64,000 bases of DNA from Kribbella catacumbae DSM 19601 (lineage in GTDB: Bacteria > Actinomycetota > Actinomycetes > Propionibacteriales > Kribbellaceae): the NCBI RefSeq assembly GCF_000372465.1, contig NZ_AQUZ01000011.1, positions 62,001 to 126,000 of the forward strand. Reading direction: 5' to 3'. The notes under the pieces are model-generated. The model was not told the origin of the DNA. It searched no databases and was given only the letters and a program-made list of their open reading frames with translations. Of this stretch, positions 7,896 to 14,672 are shown in pieces (position 1 is the first letter of the stretch; the number at the start of each line of letters is the position of its first letter). The translations under genes were made by a program, and so were the position numbers.

Positions 7896-8044
7896 CGCCC
7901 CTTGCTCTACCAGGGGGTGATGCCCGCTTGGCGGGGTGGAGCACACCGATTCGGCGATGGATCCGGTGGGCAGCGGGCCGCTGGGTGAGGTGTCACCGGC
8001 CTGGGGGCGCAAGTCGCGGACCGCCAGCACTATCGAAGCCGTCC

Positions 8045-8110
8045 TCAACACCTCGACACGCCGGGGGAAAGCGTTTGCGGGTCAGGTTCGGTAGTGGTGG
8101 CGGTCCGTGG
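8045..8110 (-). repeat. Copy of dispersed intergenic palindromic repeat
   Basis: Read on the minus strand, this begins with GGACCGCCACCACTACCGAA, continues with CGCAAACGCTTTCC and ends with CGGCGTGTCGAGG. The copy at 29190-29276 aligns over about 58 bases with few differences, and the first arm also matches both arms at 50148-50247. It ends just before the stop of the 8-oxoguanine deaminase gene. Confidence 0.75.
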
Positions 8111-8116
8111 GCTCGA

Positions 8117-9466
8117 CTAGGTTGCCCTGGTTAGCAGGTTGTGGTGGAGGGTGTTGACCTGGGTGGCCACGGTGGGTTCGTCGATGGTGACGACGGTGTC
8201 GTGTTCTACGACGGGGCGGCCGTTGACTAGCAGGAGCTCTAGTGGGGGTGGGGAGCCTAGGACCAGGGCGGCGACGGGGTCGGTGATGCCTGCGTGGGCG
8301 AGGGTGTCCAGGCGCCAGACGGCTAGGTCGGCTAGTTTGCCGGGTTCCAGGGAGCCGATTTCGTCTGACCGACCTAGGATGCGGGCGCCTTCGAGGGTTG
8401 CCAGTTCCAGGGCGGTGCGGACGTCGAGTGCTTGTGGGCCGCCTCGGGCGCGGGCGAAGAGCAGAGCGTTGCGGAGCTCTTCGATGAGGCTGCCGGATTC
8501 GTTGCTGGCGGCACCATCTACGCCGAGGCCGACCGGACAGCCGGCAGCCCGCAGATCGGCGACGCGCGCGATGCCGGCCCCGAGCCGAGCGTTGGAGCTG
8601 GGGCAATGCGCGATCCCGGTGGCCGAGTCGCCCAGCCGCTTGATCTCCGCGTCATCGAAGTGGATGCCGTGCGCGAACCAAACATCCGGCCCGGTCCAAC
8701 CAAGCTCCGCGGCGTACTCGGATGGAGTACAGCCGAATCTCTCGTTGCACCAGTCGCCCTCGTCAGTCGTCTCGGCCAGGTGCGTGTGCAGCCGAACGCC
8801 TTTGCGGCGCGCGAGTTCCGCCGCCTCGCGCATCAGCTCACCGGTGACGCTGAACGGCGAACACGGCGCGACCACCATCCGCAGCATCGAGTCCGGCGCG
8901 GGATCGTGCCAGCGGTCGATCGCCGCCTCCGTCGCGAGCAGGATCTCGTCCCGGTCCTCGACCACGGAGTCGGGTGGCAGTCCGCCGTCCTTCTCACTCA
9001 GATCCATCGACCCCCGCGCCGGGTGGAACCGCAGCCCCACCTCGGCGGCGGCCGAGATCTCAGCTTCGAGTACGTCGCCACCATGGCGCGGAAAGATGTA
9101 GTGGTGATCAGCCGCCGTCGTGCAGCCGGTTCGCGCGAGCCGGGCCAGTGCGCCCTTCGCGGCGACGTGTACGGACTCCTCGTCGATCCCAGCCCAGATC
9201 GGGTAGAGCGTGGTCAGCCAGCCGAACAGGTTCGCATCGGCGGCCAGTCCACGCGTCACCCACTGGTACAGATGCTGATGCGTGTTGACGAAGCCGGGCG
9301 TGACGAGACAGCCGCGCCCGTCGATCACCCGCGCTCCGTCGTACGCCGGTGCGGGCCCCGCCCCGACCGCGACAATTCGATTGCCATCAGCAACTACATG
9401 GCCGGTGGTGAGCTCGCGCCGGTCGCGGTCGAGGGTGACGACGGCGGCGCCGTCGATGACGATCAA
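8117..9466 (-). CDS. 8-oxoguanine deaminase (amidohydrolase)
   Basis: This 449-residue amidohydrolase has the metal ligands of the cytosine/guanine deaminase group: NTHQHLYQWVTR at about 61-72, HTHLAETTDE, FAHGIHFDD and GLGVDGAASNES. The NTHxH...Q...TR signature matches characterised 8-oxoguanine deaminases, which convert 8-oxoguanine to urate. It is the last gene of the purine operon, and its ATG overlaps the uricase stop by four bases. That fits, because the product would feed straight into uricase. A related S-adenosylhomocysteine or chlorohydrolase-like function is less likely given the neighbours. Confidence 0.85.
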   Translation of the reverse strand: MIVIDGAAVVTLDRDRRELTTGHVVADGNRIVAVGAGPAPAYDGARVIDGRGCLVTPGFVNTHQHLYQWVTRGLAADANLFGWLTTLYPIWAGIDEESVHVAAKGALARLARTGCTTAADHHYIFPRHGGDVLEAEISAAAEVGLRFHPARGSMDLSEKDGGLPPDSVVEDRDEILLATEAAIDRWHDPAPDSMLRMVVAPCSPFSVTGELMREAAELARRKGVRLHTHLAETTDEGDWCNERFGCTPSEYAAELGWTGPDVWFAHGIHFDDAEIKRLGDSATGIAHCPSSNARLGAGIARVADLRAAGCPVGLGVDGAASNESGSLIEELRNALLFARARGGPQALDVRTALELATLEGARILGRSDEIGSLEPGKLADLAVWRLDTLAHAGITDPVAALVLGSPPPLELLLVNGRPVVEHDTVVTIDEPTVATQVNTLHHNLLTRAT

Positions 9467-10368
9467 CAGAAGCCCGGTACTGCGTGCCAGGCGGAACCCG
9501 CGTCGCTGGCGTCGTCGCGCACCACGGTCGCCTCGATCAGCCCGTACGGCCGGTCGGCGGCGATGAACACCTCGCCCGGGTTCTCCACTTCGAAGGGGCT
9601 CAGGTCGACCAGGAAGTGGTGCTTGTTGGGTGCCGAGAACTTGATCTCCGCGACCTCGGGGTGCCGTTCGAGGACGGCCTCGCCCATCCCGTACAGGGTC
9701 TGCTGCAGTGCGAGGCTGTGGATCTTCGCGAACTGCTCGAGCAGGAGGCCCTTGATCTCGTCGTACGACTTGTCCCAGTCGACGTCGGTGTGGTCGTAGC
9801 GCCAGCGGGCGACCAGCGAGGTCGCGAGAATGCGGTCGTCGGTCTCCTTCAGGGTCGTGTACTTGTCCTTGAGGAAGCCGTGGAACTCCGAGCCGGTCGA
9901 CTTGAGCACGGTGAGGTCGCGGATACCGGAGACGACGTACGCCTTACGGTCGGTACCGCGGCCTTCGACGTTGACGACCGTCGTCCGCAGGCCACTGCCG
10001 CTGCGGACGAAGGAGTGGTCGTGGCCGGCGCCGTCGACGGAGATCCGCTCCCACGGGTACTCCTCGATCTCTACCCGGGCGCCGTCGGCGGCGGGGGTGG
10101 CGTCGAGGAAGTGGTCGCCGAGGGTCAGTGCGAAGTCCTCGATCGCGCCGATGCCCTTCTCCTTGGCGAAGGCGAAGGCGGTGTTCTTCTGGGTGTCGGT
10201 GGGCAGTACTTCGGACTGGTCGCCGGTCGTGTGCGCGTTCTCGAACCGGCCGCGCAGGGCGGAGGAGACGTTGAGGTCGCGGATCTGGTGGCGAGGAGTG
10301 TCTCGGTAGATGCGGACGACACGGCTCTCGGCCTTGCCGTACTGATTGGCTCCCAGGTGGATCGCCAT
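9463..10368 (-). CDS. pucL: Urate oxidase (uricase)
   Basis: This 301-residue cofactor-free enzyme oxidises urate to 5-hydroxyisourate. Two tunnelling-fold repeats are visible: the first starts with HLGANQYGKAESRVVRI and carries LPTDTQKNTAFAFAKEKG, where the threonine and the lysine nearer the N-terminus form the catalytic site. The second carries SEFHGFLKDKYTTLKET and ends in the family's substrate-binding NKHHFLVDL. The length matches bacterial uricases. It follows the hydroxyisourate hydrolase gene after four bases and overlaps the 8-oxoguanine deaminase start. Confidence 0.97.
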   Translation of the reverse strand: MAIHLGANQYGKAESRVVRIYRDTPRHQIRDLNVSSALRGRFENAHTTGDQSEVLPTDTQKNTAFAFAKEKGIGAIEDFALTLGDHFLDATPAADGARVEIEEYPWERISVDGAGHDHSFVRSGSGLRTTVVNVEGRGTDRKAYVVSGIRDLTVLKSTGSEFHGFLKDKYTTLKETDDRILATSLVARWRYDHTDVDWDKSYDEIKGLLLEQFAKIHSLALQQTLYGMGEAVLERHPEVAEIKFSAPNKHHFLVDLSPFEVENPGEVFIAADRPYGLIEATVVRDDASDAGSAWHAVPGFC

Positions 10369-10372
10369 CGGA

Positions 10373-10693
10373 TCAGCTCCCTCGATAGGTGGAAAAGGCG
10401 AACGGGCTGAGCAGCAGTGGGACGTGATAGTGCCGCTCGTCGGTGATCGTGAAGGTCACGGTGACCTCGGGGAAGAACATGTCCTGCTTGGTGGAGGCGC
10501 CATAGGCCGCGGTGTCGAACCGAAGCTGATAGGTGCCGGGCTCGAGCTTGTCGGTGGTGAAGCTTGCGATGCGCCCGTCCTCGTCGGTGGTACCACTTCC
10601 GAGAGTCTCAGTGAGGCTGGAGAGGCGGACCGGGACGCCTTGGGCGGGGTGGCCGAGGGTGGTGTCTAGGACGTGGGTGCTGAGGGTGCTCAT
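10373..10693 (-). CDS. uraH: 5-hydroxyisourate hydrolase
   Basis: This 106-residue transthyretin-like enzyme opens the ring of 5-hydroxyisourate to OHCU. The N-terminal STHVLDTTLGHPAQGVPV motif with its active-site histidine and the C-terminal signature ending YRGS are both intact, with HYHVPLLLSPF before it. The ATG at 10693 has AAGGAG eight bases upstream and overlaps the uraD stop (ATGA), so translation is coupled. Confidence 0.96.
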   Translation of the reverse strand: MSTLSTHVLDTTLGHPAQGVPVRLSSLTETLGSGTTDEDGRIASFTTDKLEPGTYQLRFDTAAYGASTKQDMFFPEVTVTFTITDERHYHVPLLLSPFAFSTYRGS

Positions 10694-11202
10694 GCGGGGA
10701 TCTCCTTGCTGAGCGGGAGGATCTTGCTGAGGCGGAGGAGGGTGATTTTGCGGAGTTCCTCCTGTACTACGGCCGCCTCGGTGCTGTCGTCGTTCGTCAG
10801 GCGATGGCGCAGGCTGGTGAGCATCTCGTCGGCTGAGAGGCCGGTTGCGCAAATCAGGAAGACCCTCCCGAAGCGCTGTTCGTACTCGCGGTTGCCGGCC
10901 ATCAGTGCCGCGCGGACCTCCGGGTCGTCGCCGACTCCCGACTGTTCCTTGCGCGACCACGCAGCTTCGGTGCTGTTGCCGCCCACGCGGTCGCCGATCC
11001 GAGGGTGGGCCGCGAGTGCCTGGCCAACCTCATCGCCGGAAAGGTCTCGCGTAGCCTGGTCAGCAACCTCCGTGAGCGCGGCCGCATCGGCGTACGGGCG
11101 GCCGGCGAGGACGCTGTCGACCCAGCGCGGCACGTCGCAGCAGGCAGCCAGTGCGGGACGCAGCCGGTCGGCCGGCGCAGAGTTGAAGTCCTGCAGCTTC
11201 AT
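10690..11202 (-). CDS. uraD: OHCU decarboxylase (stand-alone)
   Basis: This 170-residue enzyme decarboxylates 2-oxo-4-hydroxy-4-carboxy-5-ureidoimidazoline to S-allantoin. It starts MKLQDFNSAPADRLRPAL. It keeps the family's key motifs: AHPRIGD with the histidine thought to be catalytic, and SRKEQSG with the conserved glutamate. The ATG at 11202 is the first base set next to the TnpB element, so the ribosome binding site and start context now come from transposon DNA, where no good Shine-Dalgarno is visible. A second OHCU-like domain is fused to the permease further upstream, but that copy has changed active-site residues. Confidence 0.94.
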   Translation of the reverse strand: MKLQDFNSAPADRLRPALAACCDVPRWVDSVLAGRPYADAAALTEVADQATRDLSGDEVGQALAAHPRIGDRVGGNSTEAAWSRKEQSGVGDDPEVRAALMAGNREYEQRFGRVFLICATGLSADEMLTSLRHRLTNDDSTEAAVVQEELRKITLLRLSKILPLSKEIPA

Positions 11203-11306
11203 CGGGTTGGTCGCGGGGAAGCCCCGTTGTTCAGGGTGGGGAGAAACCGCGACTGCCTCCCTTCGGAGATCGGGGATTGTCGGTCCCGGCTGATTGAGTA
11301 GGCGGT

Positions 11307-12491
11307 ATGTCCAGGTTCCGGATGTACCCGACTCCCTCGCAGCAGGCTGCGTTGCTGGAGCAGTGCGGGCATGCCCGATACCTGTGGAACCTTGCTCTTG
11401 AGCAGTGGTCGATGTGGACCCGAGACAAAGGCGCAACTCCTGGGTACCTCGAGCAGGCACGGCAACTGACCGAGGCCCGGGCCATGTTCGGCTGGCTGCG
11501 GGCCGGATCGCAGACCGTCCAGCAACAGGCGCTGCGAGACTTCGACCAAGCCGTCAAGAACTTCTACGCAGGCACCCACCGGCGGCCGACATGGCGCAGG
11601 GCCGGGCTGCACGAAGGGTTCCGCATCGTCGGTTCCCAGGCGTCCCGGATAGTGAGGCTGAACCGGAAGTGGGCGGCGGCCAACGTGCCGAAGGTCGGCT
11701 GGGTGCGGTTTCGGCTGTCTCGTGCTGTTCCGGATGCCAAGTCGTACCGTGTCACCCGTGACCGGGTGGGTCGCTGGCACCTCGCGTTCGCCGTCATCCC
11801 GCCGCCGATCCCCGCGCCGGGTACGGGTGAGGTCGTCGGCGTGGACCGCGGCATCACCGTCTCGGCGGCCCTGTCCACCGGCGAACTCCTGTCGTGTCCC
11901 GGTCTGTCGGCCCGCGAGCGGGAACGGCTCAAGCACCTGCAACGCCGACTGGCCCGCTGCCGCCGCGGCTCCAACCGCCGCCGGCGGGTGAAGGCCGCTA
12001 TCGCGAAGCTGTCTGCGCGGGCCGGTGACCGCCGTAAGGACTGGGTGGAGAAGACCAGCACCGACCTGGCCCGTCGGTTCGACGTCATCCGCGTGGAAGA
12101 CCTGCGCATCGCCCAGATGACCCGGCGACCAAGGCCGAAACCCGACCCGGACCGACCGGGTAGGTACTTGCCGAACCGTCGCCGGGCCAAAGCCGGACTC
12201 AACCGGGGCATCCTGGCCAACGGCTGGGGCGCCCTGGTGACCTGTTCGGAGCACAAGGCTGCGGGCAGGGTCGAGAAAGTGAACCCGGCGTACACATCGC
12301 AGACCTGTAGCGTCTGCAGGCATTGCGTACCGGAGAACCGCGAGAGCCAAGCGGTGTTCCGGTGCGTAGCCTGCGGACATCAGGCCAACGCTGACGTGAA
12401 CATCGCGGCCGGACGGGCCGTCAGCGCACGCCGAGAGACGCCGGTACGGGTCTCGCCGAAGCGTGAACCTCAACACGCTACCTCCACGTAG
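11307..12491 (+). CDS. tnpB: TnpB RNA-guided endonuclease (IS605 OrfB)
   Basis: The 394-residue protein starts MSRFRMYPTPSQQAALLEQC, the usual OrfB beginning. The RuvC-like nuclease is complete: D180 in GVDRG, E264 in VEDLRI and D363 in NADVNIA. The zinc ribbon has C334, C337, C353 and C356, with NPAYTSQTCSVC. TnpB proteins cut DNA guided by an RNA made from the element's right end and help keep the element in place. It reads against the purine operon. No partner TnpA is in the window, so it would need a transposase in trans. All key residues are present, so it is probably active. Confidence 0.95.
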   Translation: MSRFRMYPTPSQQAALLEQCGHARYLWNLALEQWSMWTRDKGATPGYLEQARQLTEARAMFGWLRAGSQTVQQQALRDFDQAVKNFYAGTHRRPTWRRAGLHEGFRIVGSQASRIVRLNRKWAAANVPKVGWVRFRLSRAVPDAKSYRVTRDRVGRWHLAFAVIPPPIPAPGTGEVVGVDRGITVSAALSTGELLSCPGLSARERERLKHLQRRLARCRRGSNRRRRVKAAIAKLSARAGDRRKDWVEKTSTDLARRFDVIRVEDLRIAQMTRRPRPKPDPDRPGRYLPNRRRAKAGLNRGILANGWGALVTCSEHKAAGRVEKVNPAYTSQTCSVCRHCVPENRESQAVFRCVACGHQANADVNIAAGRAVSARRETPVRVSPKREPQHATST

Positions 12492-12532
12492 TAGTTGGAA
12501 TCCCCGTGCATCAGTGGCGGGGAGGACGTCAA
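12380..12532 (+). ncRNA. Predicted TnpB guide RNA (omega RNA / reRNA)
   Basis: In IS605 elements the guide RNA overlaps the 3' end of tnpB and ends at the right end of the element, with the guide taken from flanking DNA. Here the scaffold would end with the stem CCCCG...CGGGG and the tail AGGACGTCAA at 12532. The guide would begin CCCACCTCCAGGGAGGAGTC at 12533. The 5' boundary is a guess; the 3' boundary follows from the element end. Confidence 0.55.
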
Positions 12533-13830
12533 CCCACCTCCAGGGAGGAGTCGTCCAACAGTTGGCCATCGATCCAGACGGCGCGGATGTCAGCAGGCGT
12601 ACCGAGCGTGAAGACCCGCGCCAAAACTTCCTCGTAGTCGTCGGCGTGCGCGACCCCGACCGCCAGCGGCGAACCATCAGCCGGCCGCAGCAGCTGAGCA
12701 TCGAATCGCTTACCAACGCTCAAGTCACCGACCTGATCGGCCAAGCCCAACGCCTCAGCACCAGCAGTCGTTGCCAACCGCAACAGATGCGCGGACGTCA
12801 GCGGATGACCATGATCACCCATCAACTGCTGGCAGAAGTACGCCTGCAACCCCTCTTTCAGCAGCGAGAAACCAGTACCAGCGCCAACATCCGACCCAAG
12901 CGCGACCCGTACGCCGTGATCGAGATGCCGCCCGAGCGGGAAGAGCCCGCTCCCCAAGGCGGCGTTGCTCGTCGGGCAGTGGGCAACCGTCGCGCCGGCG
13001 TCGCCGAGCACCTTGAGCTCAACATCGGTCGGATGCACGTTGTGCGCGAGCACGCTCCGATGGTCAACCAGCCCGTGCTTCTCGTACGTGCTCACATAGT
13101 CACTCCCACCGAAAAGCTCAGCCACCGTGGCGATCTCGGCCTCGTTCTCATTGAGGTGCGAGGTGAACAACGCCCCCGGGATCTCCTCCAGCACGTTGTG
13201 GCAGGTGGCGAGGAGCTCGTCCGTGCAGGAGAGCGAGAAGCGCGGCGTAACGGCGTACCGGTTGCGGCCGACGCCGTGCCAACGCGACGCCAGGGCGAGC
13301 GATTCGGTGTAGGCCCGCTCCGGTGTTGTGAGCAGATCGTCCCGCAGGATCCGGTCGCTCACGACCAGCCCGCTGGTGATTCGCAATCCGACCCGCGACG
13401 CAGCCGTGAACAGCGTGTCGACGGCCTCGGCGAAGTGCGCGCCGAAGACCAACGCGCTCGTAGTACCCGCGGCGGCGAGGCCTCGCACGAACTCGTCGGC
13501 AACGCTGGAGGCGTACGCCGGATCGGCCATCCGGGCTTCCTCAGGCAGCGCGTACTTGTCGAGCCACTCCAGCAGCGGCATCCCCATGCCGCCGACCGCC
13601 CGGATCTGCGGGAAATGAACATGCGTGTCCACGAACCCAGGAAGTACCAGGCCGCCGGTCAGGTCGACGACCCGCTCGGCCGGATGGGCGTTGCGCAGTT
13701 CCGAGTAGGTCCCGCGAGCCGTGATCACCCCGTCCTCGACGAGCAGTGCTGCGTCGGTGGCGACCCGCAGGGTGCCACCGGTGAACGGGTTGTCCGGTGT
13801 GTCGAGGAACGTGCCTCGGAAGAGCGTCAT
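12529..13830 (-). CDS. guaD: Guanine deaminase
   Basis: This 433-residue amidohydrolase converts guanine to xanthine. It contains PGFVDTHVHFPQ, SHLNENEAEI, AHNVH and GSDVGAGTGFSLL, the metal- and substrate-binding segments of bacterial GuaD. Its start overlaps the xdhC stop (ATGA). The last codons, GGT TGA, straddle the TnpB element: the stop and the final base of the glycine codon come from the element end. Before insertion it would have ended GGA TGA. The protein is therefore unchanged, but the distance to uraD has grown by 1.3 kb. Confidence 0.93.
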   Translation of the reverse strand: MTLFRGTFLDTPDNPFTGGTLRVATDAALLVEDGVITARGTYSELRNAHPAERVVDLTGGLVLPGFVDTHVHFPQIRAVGGMGMPLLEWLDKYALPEEARMADPAYASSVADEFVRGLAAAGTTSALVFGAHFAEAVDTLFTAASRVGLRITSGLVVSDRILRDDLLTTPERAYTESLALASRWHGVGRNRYAVTPRFSLSCTDELLATCHNVLEEIPGALFTSHLNENEAEIATVAELFGGSDYVSTYEKHGLVDHRSVLAHNVHPTDVELKVLGDAGATVAHCPTSNAALGSGLFPLGRHLDHGVRVALGSDVGAGTGFSLLKEGLQAYFCQQLMGDHGHPLTSAHLLRLATTAGAEALGLADQVGDLSVGKRFDAQLLRPADGSPLAVGVAHADDYEEVLARVFTLGTPADIRAVWIDGQLLDDSSLEVG

Positions 13831-14672
13831 GCTTTTGCCTCACGGTGAACCGGCGCGGAGTTGCGCTCGGCAACAAACTTTTGGAGCAGCCAGGCGGCCA
13901 CGCTGACCGCGATGGTGGCGGGCTCCTTGCCGGGCAGATCAGACAGCCCGATGGGGGTGGTGATCGTGGCGATCGCCTCGGCCGAGTTGCCGTCCTCGGC
14001 CAGCTTCTGGCGGAATCGCGCCCACTTAGCGCGGGACCCGATCAGCCCGATCGTCGCCAGTTGCCCATTGCGCAGGGCGGCGTCGCAGAGGGCGGCGTCC
14101 TCCGCGTGGTCGTGCGTCATCACCAGCGCGTGCGTGCCCGGCGGCAGCTCGCCGACCACCAGTTCCGGCAACACCGGGACGTGGTGGACATGCACTCCGG
14201 CCACGGCATCGTCGAGAACAGCCAGCCGCGACGGCACGAGCTGCTCGGGCCGCGAGTCGATCAGGTGCAGTTCCAGATCGTGCCGGGCGAGGATCCGGGC
14301 CAGTTCGAGCCCCACGTGGCCAACCCCGAAGATCGCGACGGCCGGAACCACCGGCAACGGCTCCAGCAACAACTTCACCTCACCACCACAGCACTGAACA
14401 GCCTGCTGGTACGGCGCTTTGTCCGACAGCGCGAACTCCAGTACTTCGGGTTCGACAGCCCCATCCGCAAGCAGAGCACGCGCGCGGTCGATGGCGACCG
14501 CCTCCAAGTTGCCTCCGCCAACGGTCGCCCAGATGCGATCCTCCGACACCACCATCTTGGTGCCGGCCTCCCGCGGTGCATGCCCACGAACGGACATCAC
14601 AGTGACCAGTACTCCGGGCCTGCGTTGCTCCCGCAGGCTCCCAACTGCTCGCATCCACTCCATCTCACTCAC
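13827..14672 (-). CDS. xdhC: Xanthine dehydrogenase accessory protein XdhC
   Basis: The 281-residue protein binds molybdenum cofactor, supports its sulfuration and inserts it into xanthine dehydrogenase. It shows the CoxF/XdhC N-terminal domain with GHAPREAGTKM and VGGGNLE, and a C-terminal Rossmann fold with AIFGVGHVGLELARIL and LIDSR. The GTG at 14672 overlaps the xdhB stop by four bases (GTGA); an ATG three codons later is an alternative. A longer frame back to 14714 would overlap xdhB by 46 bases and is not supported. Confidence 0.92.
   Translation of the reverse strand: MSEMEWMRAVGSLREQRRPGVLVTVMSVRGHAPREAGTKMVVSEDRIWATVGGGNLEAVAIDRARALLADGAVEPEVLEFALSDKAPYQQAVQCCGGEVKLLLEPLPVVPAVAIFGVGHVGLELARILARHDLELHLIDSRPEQLVPSRLAVLDDAVAGVHVHHVPVLPELVVGELPPGTHALVMTHDHAEDAALCDAALRNGQLATIGLIGSRAKWARFRQKLAEDGNSAEAIATITTPIGLSDLPGKEPATIAVSVAAWLLQKFVAERNSAPVHREAKA

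Larger units (their letters stand above)
6882..8116. other. 1.2-kb gene-free repeat mosaic
   Basis: No frame here looks like a real gene. The open frames are made of repeats (GWRRGVGGSP-type or PAEPAEP-type) and lack ribosome binding sites. The stretch contains a small hairpin after the aldolase gene (CCGGAG at 6884-6889, CTCCGG at 6898-6903), a long inverted repeat, a 9-base tandem repeat, a CCTG-type microsatellite, a 41-base tandem array and two fragments of a dispersed intergenic repeat, all listed separately. Confidence 0.7.
11203..12532 (+). mobile_element. IS605-family solo TnpB element inserted at the guaD/uraD junction
   Basis: The element is about 1330 bases and carries only tnpB, with no Y1 transposase. 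The left end has a hairpin CGGGGAAGCCCCG (11214-11226), 11 bases inside. The right end has CCCCG (12502-12506) pairing with CGGGG (12518-12522), ten bases inside the end ...GACGTCAA. The left flank ends in TTCAT. Joining the flanks (11202 to 12533) gives GGATGAAG on the minus strand, which restores an ATGA overlap between guaD and uraD. That reconstruction sets the boundaries to the base. Confidence 0.85.

Noticed and set aside
6900..8116. CRISPR array
   Set aside because: Repeats are directly adjacent with no spacers of constant length, and no cas genes are near.
7179..8134. Plus-strand frames rich in Gly, Arg and Trp as a new repeat protein
   Set aside because: The 41-base unit shifts frame at each copy, so no constant peptide repeat is encoded.
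11307..12491. TnpB as a Cas12 effector of a CRISPR system
   Set aside because: It has the short TnpB length, transposon-end hairpins and no CRISPR array or cas1/cas2 nearby.
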